The translations under genes were made by a program, and so were the position numbers. Under the pieces are notes generated by a model. That model saw only the letters and a program-made list of their open reading frames with translations, searched no databases and was not told the origin of the DNA. A DNA stretch of 64,000 nucleotides from a bacterium. Lineage in GTDB: Bacteria > CLD3 > SB21. Shown here one piece after another: positions 55,302 through 62,074 of the stretch (within the stretch, counting starts at the first letter, position 1; each line of letters opens with the position of its first letter). The stretch is from contig WBUR01000004.1 in NCBI GenBank assembly GCA_008933615.1, positions 62,001-126,000 on the forward strand, read 5' to 3'.

Positions 55302-56363
55302 ATGAGTGTGCTTGTTGACAGGAAAACGCGGCTTGTGGTGCAGGGGATAACGGGGAAAGAGGGAACTTTTCATACGAGCCAAATGACGGCGTATGGAAAA
55401 TACGTCGTTGCAGGCGTTACGCCCGGTAAAGGCGGATTAAAATATAAGGGCAACGAAAAAGATAAGCTCAAGTATGAAGTGCCGATTTACAATTCCGTAG
55501 CCGATGCCGTCAAGCTATCCAGGGCAAATACTACTGTAATCTTTGTTCCACCGGCGTTTGCGGCTGACGCAATTATCGAAGCAGCGGAAGCGGGAATTAA
55601 AACTATCATTTGTATCACCGAAGGAATTCCGACGTCGGACATGGTTCGCGCTTACAACTATATAAAAGATAAAGACGTTCATCTCGTCGGTCCCAATTGT
55701 CCCGGGGTAATTTCACCCGGAAAGTGCAAAGTAGGAATCATGCCCGCATTCATCCACCGCCCCGGCAGGGTCGGTGTTATCTCGCGGTCCGGAACATTGA
55801 CTTATGAAGCCGTGGGACAATTAACCGCTCTTAAGATCGGTCAATCGACGTGCATCGGTATCGGCGGCGATCCCGTGATTGGAACGCGTTTCGTGGATGC
55901 TTTTAAATTATTTGCCGACGACCGTGATACGGACGGCATCGTGATGATCGGCGAGATCGGCGGAACGGCTGAAGAAGAGGCCGCCGCGTGGGTGAAGAAG
56001 AATTACAAGAAACCGGTAGTAGCGTTCATCGCAGGACAGACAGCGCCTCCCGGAAGGCGTATGGGACATGCAGGCGCAATCATCAGCGGCGGAAAGGGTA
56101 CTGCTGAAGAAAAAATGAAGGCGCTCAAAGCGGCCGGCATTACCGTTGTGAAAAGCCCCGCCGATATCGGCATTACCATGGCTGAGGCGCTTGGAATTAA
56201 AGTGAAGACAAAAAAAGTAGTTGCAAAGAAGGTTGAAAAGACAACTGAGAGGAAAGCGGCTAAGAAAACTTCCCAAAAAGATAAAAAGAAACAGAAAAAA
56301 GAAAAGAAGAGGGATAAGCCGAAACACAAGAAAAAGGACAAGAAGAAACATAAGAAGAGATAA
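55302..56363 (+). CDS. sucD: Succinyl-CoA ligase alpha subunit with a long lysine-rich tail
   Basis: SucD is the CoA-binding, phosphohistidine-carrying subunit of the TCA-cycle enzyme. The main part is ordinary: [42 protein letters not shown], and the active-site histidine in [18 protein letters not shown]. The family is about 290 residues; here the body ends near residue 299 and is followed by 54 residues of which 28 are lysine and 3 arginine, with K-rich runs to the end. The function of this tail is unknown. The ATG at 55302 follows GGAG. No sucC is adjacent. A terminator follows. Confidence 0.93.
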   Translation: MSVLVDRKTRLVVQGITGKEGTFHTSQMTAYGKYVVAGVTPGKGGLKYKGNEKDKLKYEVPIYNSVADAVKLSRANTTVIFVPPAFAADAIIEAAEAGIKTIICITEGIPTSDMVRAYNYIKDKDVHLVGPNCPGVISPGKCKVGIMPAFIHRPGRVGVISRSGTLTYEAVGQLTALKIGQSTCIGIGGDPVIGTRFVDAFKLFADDRDTDGIVMIGEIGGTAEEEAAAWVKKNYKKPVVAFIAGQTAPPGRRMGHAGAIISGGKGTAEEKMKALKAAGITVVKSPADIGITMAEALGIKVKTKKVVAKKVEKTTERKAAKKTSQKDKKKQKKEKKRDKPKHKKKDKKKHKKR

Positions 56364-56368
56364 AATTT

Positions 56369-56398
56369 AAAAGCCCCGATTCTGTCGGGGCTTTTTTT
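56369..56398. terminator. Terminator between sucD and aroQ (likely bidirectional)
   Basis: AAAAGCCCCGA at 56369-56379 pairs with TCGGGGCTTTT at 56385-56395 around a five-base loop, with more T following on the plus strand. The A run on the left gives the aroQ transcript, which ends on the other strand, a T-run as well, so it can stop both convergent genes. Confidence 0.92.
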
Positions 56399-56419
56399 AC
56401 ACCATTACTTAAAATCGAG

Positions 56420-56857
56420 TTACTTTTTTTCGAGATGACGCAATAAAGCTGCAACTCCGAGATGGTAACTGTAACTTCCAAACCCTGATATCTGCCCGAT
56501 ACAAACGGGTGCTATCATGGAGTTCTTTCGAAAATCTTCCCGCGCGTGAATATTAGTTAAATGAACTTCTACCACAGGAATAGAAACTGCCGCAACTGCA
56601 TCCCTCAAGGCAATAGAATAATGGGTATACGCTCCTGGATTAAAGACGATCCCGCTATCCTTTTTTCTTGCGGCATGGATCAGGTTTACCAATTCACCCT
56701 CTACATTGGATTGCCTGAATTCAAACTGAATTTTACTAAATGCTTTCGTCAGTGTTTTCTCAATAACGGCTAACGTTTCTTTGCCGTAAGTTCCCGTCTC
56801 ACGTTCTCCAAGTAAATTGAGATTAGGCCCGTTTAGAATTAGAATTTTGATTGGCAT
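56420..56857 (-). CDS. aroQ: Type II 3-dehydroquinate dehydratase
   Basis: AroQ is the third step of the shikimate pathway, turning 3-dehydroquinate into 3-dehydroshikimate. The 145-residue protein has ILNGPNLNLLGERETGTYG with the catalytic Arg and Tyr, then QSNVEGELVNLIHAA, FNPGAYTHYSIALRDA, EVHLTNIHAREDFR and the final ISGFGSYSYHLGVAAL. The length is standard for the dodecameric type II enzyme. It is a single minus-strand gene facing sucD. Confidence 0.96.
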   Translation of the reverse strand: MPIKILILNGPNLNLLGERETGTYGKETLAVIEKTLTKAFSKIQFEFRQSNVEGELVNLIHAARKKDSGIVFNPGAYTHYSIALRDAVAAVSIPVVEVHLTNIHAREDFRKNSMIAPVCIGQISGFGSYSYHLGVAALLRHLEKK

Positions 56858-56933
56858 AAAATGATTTCATGTTTTTCACATTGTAGTAAAGCTGACGATG
56901 TTTAGCAACGGTTATTATTTTTGATCACAACAC

Positions 56934-56962
56934 TTGAATGAAGTCTCAAGCGGTAGTATCTT
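56934..56962 (+). promoter_or_regulatory. Predicted promoter of tRNA-Sec
   Basis: TTGAAT at 56934-56939 and TATCTT at 56957-56962 are 17 bases apart. TG follows, giving TATCTTTG, an exact match to the Bacteroidetes-type TAnnTTTG element. The tRNA starts 16 bases further. Confidence 0.55.
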
Positions 56963-56978
56963 TGGCCAGTCCATACTT

Positions 56979-57071
56979 GGGAGTATCCGGCTGCCTGGTG
57001 GCGCCCGCGGTCTTCAAAACCGTTGATCCGTCGAAAGGCGGAAGGTCGGGTTCGATTCCCACATACTCCCG
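56979..57071 (+). tRNA. selC: tRNA-Sec (anticodon TCA)
   Basis: The acceptor is eight base pairs, GGGAGTAT with ATACTCCC. The D arm with its four-base loop TGGT, the anticodon loop CTTCAAA carrying TCA between CGGT and ACCG, and the long variable arm TCCGTC-GAAA-GGCGGA are all as in bacterial tRNA-Sec. There are two flaws: a C-C mismatch in the D stem, and one extra C in the T stem that must bulge to pair GT-GGG with CCCAC. No CCA is encoded. It implies selenocysteine decoding by SelA, SelB and SelD, which lie outside this window. Confidence 0.88.
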
Positions 57072-57076
57072 CAAAT

Positions 57077-58231
57077 TCAATCCGCCGTACCAATTTGTAC
57101 AACCGTTTTATCGAACTTGGAATTAATCCCATCCACCGCTTTGAGCATTTGTTCGCGTTTGGCAGTATCTTCATCGAACAAATCCAGCGCCGCGTCCTCC
57201 TCACCAAACCGTGACAATCCTATGCCGATGAGGCGAATAGGCAATCCTCGGGTATCGGCTTTTGCCAGCAGTTGAAGCGCTTTTTTGTATATCACCGCCG
57301 GGTCGTGCGTCGGGCTTACGGTCACCTGGCGTGTGTGGTCCACCCAGTCCGAGTAACGCAATTTCAGGTGAACACATCGCGCTTTAATTTCTGAATGTCG
57401 TAAAATCTCTGACAGCTTCAACGTCATCTCGTGCAAGGTCTGATGTAAGAATTTCTTGTCGCGTGTGTCTTTGGCAAAAGTCTCTTCTGTAGAAATTTGC
57501 TTCTGTTCGCGCGTTACCGACAGTTCCTGCGAACCCTTACCCTGAGCGTATCCCTGAATATGCAGACCCCACATCCCGAGATTTTCCTCAACAAAATCCT
57601 GAGCCAGTTGTGCCAATTGCCCGCACGTTAGAATATTAAAACGGTGCAATTGCTTTAGCATCACCTCCCCCACACCCGGCAATACTTTTACATCGAGAGG
57701 CTCTAAAAAAACGGCTTCAGCGCCGAAATCAATTTCTTTGATTCCGTAAGGTTTGGCAAAATCACACGCAATCTTCGCCGTAACTTTGTTTGACGCGATC
57801 CCCATGGCGCTTGGCAAGCCAAATTGCTCCAGAATATTCTTTTGGATCTTTTCAGCAAAGGAAATAATACTTCCACCGAAAAGTTTTTCACACCCGGTCC
57901 AATCAATATAAAACTCGTCAATACTGGCCGGTTCAAATACCGGCGAGTACTTCTTCAGATAGGTGCGAACTTTGCGTGAATATTCTTCATAGGCATCATG
58001 ATGGCTGTCCACGCGGATCGCAATCGGACATTTCCGCTCTGCAATAGCTGTCGCCATACCTGCGCGTACACCGAACTTTCGAACTTCATACGAGGCGCAG
58101 GTCACGACGCCGCGATGTTCTGCCTTGCCCGCAACCATGATCGGCTTGCCGACCCATTCGGGATGCAGCAGTCTCTCCACGGAAACAAAAAAGGCGGTGA
58201 GATCTATGTGGGCGATGCGGACAGTTGGCAT
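57077..58231 (-). CDS. dinB: DNA polymerase IV (Y family)
   Basis: DinB is an error-prone polymerase that bypasses DNA lesions. The 384-residue protein shows HIDLTAFFVSVE with the first catalytic aspartate (family usually HIDMDAFF), YSPVFEPASIDEFYIDWTG with the SIDE motif, LPSAMGIASNKVTAKIA, and the little-finger domain from about 240. The C-terminus is standard without a clear clamp-binding motif that I can name. The stop lies only 5 bases from the 3' end of tRNA-Sec. A palindrome that may be an SOS operator lies ahead of the start. Confidence 0.92.
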   Translation of the reverse strand: MPTVRIAHIDLTAFFVSVERLLHPEWVGKPIMVAGKAEHRGVVTCASYEVRKFGVRAGMATAIAERKCPIAIRVDSHHDAYEEYSRKVRTYLKKYSPVFEPASIDEFYIDWTGCEKLFGGSIISFAEKIQKNILEQFGLPSAMGIASNKVTAKIACDFAKPYGIKEIDFGAEAVFLEPLDVKVLPGVGEVMLKQLHRFNILTCGQLAQLAQDFVEENLGMWGLHIQGYAQGKGSQELSVTREQKQISTEETFAKDTRDKKFLHQTLHEMTLKLSEILRHSEIKARCVHLKLRYSDWVDHTRQVTVSPTHDPAVIYKKALQLLAKADTRGLPIRLIGIGLSRFGEEDAALDLFDEDTAKREQMLKAVDGINSKFDKTVVQIGTAD

Positions 58232-58253
58232 AAATTTACTATAAAAGTATCAG

Positions 58254-58270
58254 ATTAGTTATGAACTAAT
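58254..58270. promoter_or_regulatory. Palindrome upstream of dinB, possible SOS (LexA) operator
   Basis: ATTAGTT-ATG-AACTAAT is a perfect 7-base inverted repeat with a three-base centre, 23 bases before the dinB ATG. On the minus strand TACTTT (58249-58244) between it and the gene fits the -10 of the other promoters, so the palindrome covers the spacer and -35 region, where a repressor would act. Confidence 0.4.
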
Positions 58271-58284
58271 ATATCTTATTTTCA

Positions 58285-58326
58285 TGAAAAAGAAAATCCC
58301 TTCGACCGTTAGTGTGTCGAAGGGAT
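58285..58326 (-). terminator. Terminator after the lipoprotein gene
   Basis: On the minus strand ATCCCTTCGAC (58326-58316) pairs with GTCGAAGGGAT (58306-58296) around a nine-base loop, followed by TTTTCTTTTTC. It lies 27 bases after the lipoprotein stop and would end the CsgG-like/outer-membrane/lipoprotein transcript. Confidence 0.88.
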
Positions 58327-58353
58327 CTAGCATTCATGTCAAAATTCTGGTCG

Positions 58354-59076
58354 CTAGTTATTAACCATATCCACGATCTCGCCTTCTGTTCGCAATGGCT
58401 GGTCCCAAGATTCAATCAATACCGACGGTTGGCCTGCGATGATCTTCGAAGTATTCAGGAATGTTACCGCCTGATTATTGGTTCCAGGAAAAGTGAAATG
58501 CGTACCCTGATCCCAATAAGCATAGGTCGATGTCCCGGTCCAGTAACCTCTCACTTGCGTATTAGAATAGGCGCGGTAATAACCGATGTTATACAAGACA
58601 TTATCAAAAGGAATGGAAATATTGTCCATCGTCTGATCAGTAAGGCCGTAATTTACATAAATCGGCGACAATACATGGGAACCGTTATTCCTCATCCTCA
58701 TAAAAAAATAACTGGACGTAAGAATAAGGTTGATCCTTTTGTATTCGAGCGTCGACACGTCAATATCGGGATAATTCCACGTTATTAAGAGTCCGATCTG
58801 AGTTCCACCGGATGTCTCGCCGGACGTTTCTGCGGTATATCCGAATGAACCCGGGTTTTCATTCAATGTAAAAATAACACTGTCGCCGGGCGCAATAACA
58901 TCGCTACCTTCTCCAGTCAGCGTCAATGCTATATCGGTGTAAAGGTTGTTTACGAAAATGATATCGAATTGTTTTGATGAACTTCCGCTTGTTTTGGAAG
59001 TACAGCCATTGATAGATAACAACGTGACAGCCAATACCCACACAACGGCTTTAAATTCTTTATTCAGTTGTAACAT
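58354..59076 (-). CDS. Predicted lipoprotein of unknown function
   Basis: The 240-residue product has a lipoprotein signal: a charged start, hydrophobic core and SINGC lipobox at about residues 21-25, followed by a Ser/Lys linker. The rest is beta-rich with strands such as DIIFVNNLYTDIALTLTGEG, shortened here to FVNNLYTDIALTL, and an aromatic region around YFFMRMRNNGSHVLSPIYVNYGL (quoted in part as MRMRNNGSHVL). GGAGGAAA stands directly ahead of the ATG. It is the last gene after the OmpP1-like protein on the minus strand. No family recognised. Confidence 0.75.
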   Translation of the reverse strand: MLQLNKEFKAVVWVLAVTLLSINGCTSKTSGSSSKQFDIIFVNNLYTDIALTLTGEGSDVIAPGDSVIFTLNENPGSFGYTAETSGETSGGTQIGLLITWNYPDIDVSTLEYKRINLILTSSYFFMRMRNNGSHVLSPIYVNYGLTDQTMDNISIPFDNVLYNIGYYRAYSNTQVRGYWTGTSTYAYWDQGTHFTFPGTNNQAVTFLNTSKIIAGQPSVLIESWDQPLRTEGEIVDMVNN

Positions 59077-59122
59077 TTTTTTCCTCCTAAAATAATATTA
59101 GGAATCAAGATCAGACTTATGG

Positions 59123-60313
59123 TCAAAAATAAATAATCGCTGAACTTGAAAAAATTATATATGAAAATTCTTGTTTGTCATCGGCGTTCAGATCTTTAGC
59201 CTCAAAAGCTCTTCGGGTAACAGCCAGATCAATTGCGAAACTTTTAAAAATAAGGCCTGATCCTACAGATATCGCCGTGCCGGTAACCTGGCTGCCTACA
59301 TCTCCGTTGCTTTTGATGTCTGCAAATAATGTCGGAACGGTCTTAAATCCTGCTCTCACGGGAATTACCCAGTTATCGGTTATAACCAAATATTCTGCCC
59401 CGACCCTGATCGGATTTAAATCTTTCTTACTTGAACTCAGATTAAATTCTCCTCCAGGATCACTTGGGTCATCTATTTGTTTTACTTTGCTTTTGCCAAA
59501 GGCTCTCAATTCATAATCAGCAGCCAGAGTCAAATTGTCACCAACGCGATAGGATACTCCAAAGCCCAGCATCATTGGAAACTCCCATGCCCATTTGTAT
59601 TTCGTAGTTTCACCTCCGTATTTCCACTTGTCAGTCATTTCAAATGGAGCGCGATAAGATACGCCTATCCGCATGGGCAGTTTGGCGCCTGTCTGTTCCA
59701 GATCGGCCAAAACACCTACTTGATAATTAAATCCGGAGAAATCGTCCTTGTATGAAAAGGAGTTAAGAGGATCAACATAATCATCGTATTTGTATTCGGA
59801 ACTTCCGGTCCACAAATTGAAGGAGGCGCCAACTGATAAAGCGGGCATGACCTGAAATGCAAGGCCCGGCGATATGGTATTGATTCCACCGGTTTGGTCT
59901 TCTTTGAAAACATCTTTGTCCTTCGTGTACAGAAAGTTGTCGATCTGATTCTGGTATGCAATGGCGACAGTAAATTTTTTATCCATAAGCTTCATTGGAT
60001 ATGCGATGCTGCCGAAGTTAAATGCCGGATGATTTGCAGAACTGGTGAGTTTATTACCGGGAGCTGTATACTTATAAGTATCAAATGATTGTCTAAAAAC
60101 AAATGACGCTTCCGGCCTTTCTAATTGAGTTAGTCCCGCCGGATTCCACGAAAGCGCGGTTGCATCATCTGCCAGGCCGATAAATGCGCCGCCCATGCCC
60201 TCTGCGCGTGCACCGGACCCGATGATATCCATAAATTTCAATTGGCCCCAAGCGCTGTTGGTGAGCGACATTAAGACAATCAAAATTGCTGCATAGAAAC
60301 CTTTCTTCATCAT
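59123..60313 (-). CDS. Outer-membrane protein of the UPF0164/PorV-like (FadL-type barrel) group
   Basis: The 396-residue protein has a signal peptide (about residues 4-22) and then the motif GARAEGMGGAFIGLADDATALSWNPAGLTQL, given here in part as MGGAFIGLADDATALSWNPAG, which marks UPF0164, PorV and related FadL-type barrels. The remaining 340 residues are alternating strands with Y, F and G that fit a 14-strand barrel. Start ATG at 60313 has GGAGG five bases before. It lies 57 bases after the CsgG-like gene. Homologues transport hydrophobic compounds or help type IX or other secretion, but the role here is open. Confidence 0.82.
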   Translation of the reverse strand: MMKKGFYAAILIVLMSLTNSAWGQLKFMDIIGSGARAEGMGGAFIGLADDATALSWNPAGLTQLERPEASFVFRQSFDTYKYTAPGNKLTSSANHPAFNFGSIAYPMKLMDKKFTVAIAYQNQIDNFLYTKDKDVFKEDQTGGINTISPGLAFQVMPALSVGASFNLWTGSSEYKYDDYVDPLNSFSYKDDFSGFNYQVGVLADLEQTGAKLPMRIGVSYRAPFEMTDKWKYGGETTKYKWAWEFPMMLGFGVSYRVGDNLTLAADYELRAFGKSKVKQIDDPSDPGGEFNLSSSKKDLNPIRVGAEYLVITDNWVIPVRAGFKTVPTLFADIKSNGDVGSQVTGTAISVGSGLIFKSFAIDLAVTRRAFEAKDLNADDKQEFSYIIFSSSAIIYF

Positions 60314-60370
60314 AGGCACCTCCTCGTATTATTTAATTGGACATTTAAGTTAATAAGATAAAACTCTCGA

Positions 60371-61942
60371 CTATTTCACGACCACTCTATCTCCAACTTT
60401 GAGATCTCCTTCCGCCTTTCCGACGATTTTGCTTACAGCCAATTTTTCCTGAACTTCGATAACAACCAATTCGCACAATTTAGTTACGCGTTTCCCCAAA
60501 ATTTCTTTCGTCACCGGGTGTTTGATCGGATCGCCTTCCCGGTACGCCACGCATTTCGACCCTTTACGAATACCGACCAACGTTCCAATATCGAGATAGA
60601 TTAGATCGGATTCGACGCTGACAATAAATCCTTCGACCAGCGGGAGATCGTTGTATACATTAATGGCCACTTTCTCTACCAATGACTCGACCATGTTCGT
60701 AGATGTCATGTCGCTCTTTTCTTCACGCGCCACAATGGTTTCGCTCGTTTCCGTGTCAATCAAACGCGCGCTGACCTTTGCAAAACCGGTTTCGACATTA
60801 ACACTTCCTAAGACGATCGCATCCGCACCGGCGATTTTACCGACTTTCACGGCGGCCTGCTCATCCACCATATCGGACATGCCGAAATTCTGTTCCTTGA
60901 TGACCTGATCTATTGCGCCGCGCTCTATAACGCGGAAACGGCGCATGTTTACAAGCTGTGTGATCATTTTTTCCGTGATCGACTCACCACCGTTACCTGC
61001 CTGCCCTTTCGTAGTGAACGGCAATACGGCAATCGACAATCGTGATCCGACCTGAGTCACTTTAGAGGGGTCGTAGGTCAATGCGCCCGCAAATAGGCCG
61101 CTCACATTTGGCGTCGATCTTTTTTCTGAAAGCATGCGCTTTTCCTTGTTCAGCTTTTCTTTGTCCTCTTCCAATTGTCTTTGTTGTGCCTCCAAGCTGA
61201 TCTGCTGGCTTATGAGTGCTCTGTCCTGTTCGGCTTTCTGCTGCGCCAGAATTTCCTTTTCTTTGTCAACCTTGTCCTTTTCTGCCTTTAGTCGTTTTTC
61301 TTCTTCAAGCAGCTTCTTCTTTTGTTCTTCGGATGTTTTTGTCTTTTTGTCCTCTTCAAGACGCTTTATTTCATCGGCTAACTGTTTTTCTTTTTCGAGT
61401 TTCTTTCGCTCCTGCTCTTTTTTCTGAATCTCAAGCCCTCGCTGCATTTCATCCAACACTGCTTTTTCTTGTTCCTTTTTCTTTAATTCTATATTGATCA
61501 ATTCCTCTTGAGCTTTGGTCTTTTTTTCTTCCGTTTCTTTTCGGGTCTGATAGTCGGCCAATATAAGATTACTGCCGGTAAGCTTGCCAAGATATTCCTG
61601 AGCGCGTTTAGTTTTATCGTAAGCGATCGAAAGATCCAATTCCTTTTTCGCATTTTCCGCGTCGCCGGCATTTAACAATGCAATTCCAAGTTCCCGATGA
61701 GGGTAATACTCTATGAAGCGTGTGCCGTACGTTCGTTTGTTTTTTTTGTCTTCGAATTCAATCGAAATAGCGGCTCTCAATTCTTCGATTGCTCTGTTCC
61801 AGTCTCCCTTCTCCATGTAATTGAGGCCCCGATCATAATAATTGTAAAATTTGTCCTGAGCGCTGGCGGTTCGATCGGCAAGTATCAAAAGAAGAGCCGT
61901 AAAAATAATACTCAAAAAAATCGAATGGGCGGTTGAGATCAT
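60371..61942 (-). CDS. CsgG-like protein with TPR and long coiled coil
   Basis: The 523-residue product has a signal peptide (cut near ASAQ), a short TPR region (about 35-120, with NYYDRGLNYMEKGDWNRAIEEL, cited in part as MEKGDWNRAIEEL), a strongly charged coiled coil (about 130-280, K/E/Q-rich), and a CsgG-type domain (about 300-450): IAVLPFTTKG, MITQLVNMRRFRVIERGAIDQVIKEQ and GADAIVLGSVNV. The last 75 residues form a beta-barrel-like domain with FVGVIRKG-type repeats. CsgG makes an outer-membrane export pore in curli; this protein has no lipobox. It is the first gene of the trio with an OmpP1-like protein and a lipoprotein. Confidence 0.85.
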   Translation of the reverse strand: MISTAHSIFLSIIFTALLLILADRTASAQDKFYNYYDRGLNYMEKGDWNRAIEELRAAISIEFEDKKNKRTYGTRFIEYYPHRELGIALLNAGDAENAKKELDLSIAYDKTKRAQEYLGKLTGSNLILADYQTRKETEEKKTKAQEELINIELKKKEQEKAVLDEMQRGLEIQKKEQERKKLEKEKQLADEIKRLEEDKKTKTSEEQKKKLLEEEKRLKAEKDKVDKEKEILAQQKAEQDRALISQQISLEAQQRQLEEDKEKLNKEKRMLSEKRSTPNVSGLFAGALTYDPSKVTQVGSRLSIAVLPFTTKGQAGNGGESITEKMITQLVNMRRFRVIERGAIDQVIKEQNFGMSDMVDEQAAVKVGKIAGADAIVLGSVNVETGFAKVSARLIDTETSETIVAREEKSDMTSTNMVESLVEKVAINVYNDLPLVEGFIVSVESDLIYLDIGTLVGIRKGSKCVAYREGDPIKHPVTKEILGKRVTKLCELVVIEVQEKLAVSKIVGKAEGDLKVGDRVVVK

Positions 61943-62074
61943 AGTAAATTCCGGATTTTGGTAATGTGCCTCAGAAAAGATCTCACTGAGGGCGAAGGAT
62001 TAATGCTGTAAATGTAAAACAACATGTTTAACATTTCAATAGATTTCTACATGAATTTGTATATTAAATCTTAC

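Noticed and set aside
55213-55305. A 30-codon frame ending over the sucD start (ATGA).
   Set aside because: It has no clear ribosome site, no hydrophobic or family pattern, and its length is expected by chance in this gap.
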